Positions 5,578 to 5,655 of a DNA stretch of 5,655 bases are shown here, piece by piece. The notes below the pieces were generated by a model. That model saw only the letters and a list, made by a program, of their open reading frames with translations, was not told where the DNA came from and ran no database searches. The DNA is from Actinobacteria bacterium UBA5975. Lineage in GTDB: Bacteria > Actinomycetota > Actinomycetes > Nanopelagicales > Nanopelagicaceae. Where the stretch lies: the NCBI GenBank assembly GCA_002430075.1, contig DJBN01000060.1, forward strand, positions 1 to 5,655. The letters are read 5' to 3'. A program made the translations under genes and the position numbers. Position 1 is the stretch's first letter. Each line of letters starts with the position of its first letter.

Positions 5578-5655
5578 TTATTCGATGTCATCTCCGCGAA
5601 GCTTGCGGAGTGCATCTTCGAGAATCTTTTCGCCCTCTTTATCAGTGCGACGTTC
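5578..5655 (-). CDS. rbpA: RNA polymerase-binding protein RbpA, C-terminal end (cut by window edge)
   Basis: RbpA is an actinobacteria-specific factor that binds RNA polymerase and principal sigma factors and stabilises the open promoter complex. Only the last 25 codons before the TAA at 5578-5580 are visible. They begin ERRTDKEGEKILEDALRKL, which lines up with the end of the RbpA sigma-interaction domain, where family members read LLERR followed by an acidic helix and end about 25 residues after that ERR. The fragment is short, so the call rests on this helix and on the actinobacterial setting. It is convergent with pgi; the rest of the gene and its promoter lie to the right of the window. 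Confidence 0.72.
   Translation of the reverse strand, partial: ERRTDKEGEKILEDALRKLRGDDIE
5592..5610. terminator. Possible bidirectional hairpin terminator between pgi and rbpA
   Basis: CTCCGC (5592-5597) and GCGGAG (5605-5610) form a perfect 6-base stem, extendable by a G-U and an A-U pair, around a small loop. It lies inside the 3' coding end of rbpA, 20 bases past the pgi stop, where convergent transcription must end. No uninterrupted T-run follows directly on either strand, though a CTTTT at 5626-5630 is nearby on the plus strand. A U-tail-less terminator is possible; a coincidental coding palindrome is equally plausible. Confidence 0.3.

Noticed and set aside
1..5655. Mobile element, CRISPR array, tRNA/rRNA gene or defence system
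   Set aside because: Every base outside short spacers belongs to a housekeeping gene; no transposase or integrase, direct-repeat series, cloverleaf or toxin-antitoxin pair was found.

Overview
The window looks like a compact chromosomal segment of a low-to-medium GC actinobacterium. By eye, base composition is roughly half G+C. The proteins read as clearly actinobacterial: a SufR repressor with the C-X3-C-X12-C cluster motif, an RbpA C-terminus, an actinobacterial CtaA, and a transketolase with the SDGDLQEG variant of the thiamine diphosphate motif. Genes are packed almost without spacers (ATGA overlaps at two junctions, gaps of 10 and 6 bases at two others). This fits a streamlined planktonic lineage such as freshwater acI (Nanopelagicales) or its relatives. 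The exact taxon is an inference and cannot be fixed from this window.

Left arm, minus strand: the 5' end of sufB (Fe-S scaffold, truncated by the window edge) lies directly downstream of sufR, and the two overlap by 4 bases. This is the start of the actinobacterial suf operon for iron-sulfur cluster assembly, headed by its own Fe-S-sensing repressor. A 48-57 base divergent intergenic region (depending on the sufR start) separates sufR from ctaA. It carries a TAGGCT -10 box placed exactly for leaderless transcription of ctaA.

Right arm, plus strand: ctaA (heme A synthase), tkt (transketolase) and pgi (glucose-6-phosphate isomerase) form one probable operon, with a strong Shine-Dalgarno between ctaA and tkt and an ATGA overlap between tkt and pgi. 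The 3' end of rbpA (RNA polymerase-binding protein) then enters from the right on the minus strand, only 6 bases from the pgi stop.

Together the genes join Fe-S biogenesis, cytochrome oxidase cofactor synthesis and central sugar metabolism. Compared with the larger locus known in Mycobacterium and Streptomyces (sufR, ABC exporter genes, ctaA, ctaB, tkt, tal, zwf, opcA, pgl), this version is condensed. There is no ABC exporter, ctaB, tal, zwf, opcA or pgl in the window. The Pgi is of the type otherwise found as the C-terminal half of transaldolase-Pgi fusion proteins. I found no mobile element, CRISPR array, tRNA, rRNA or recognisable riboswitch, and no gene-free stretch longer than 60 bases. 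I see no wholly new system here; the points of interest are the gene losses, the divergent promoter region and the Pgi type.
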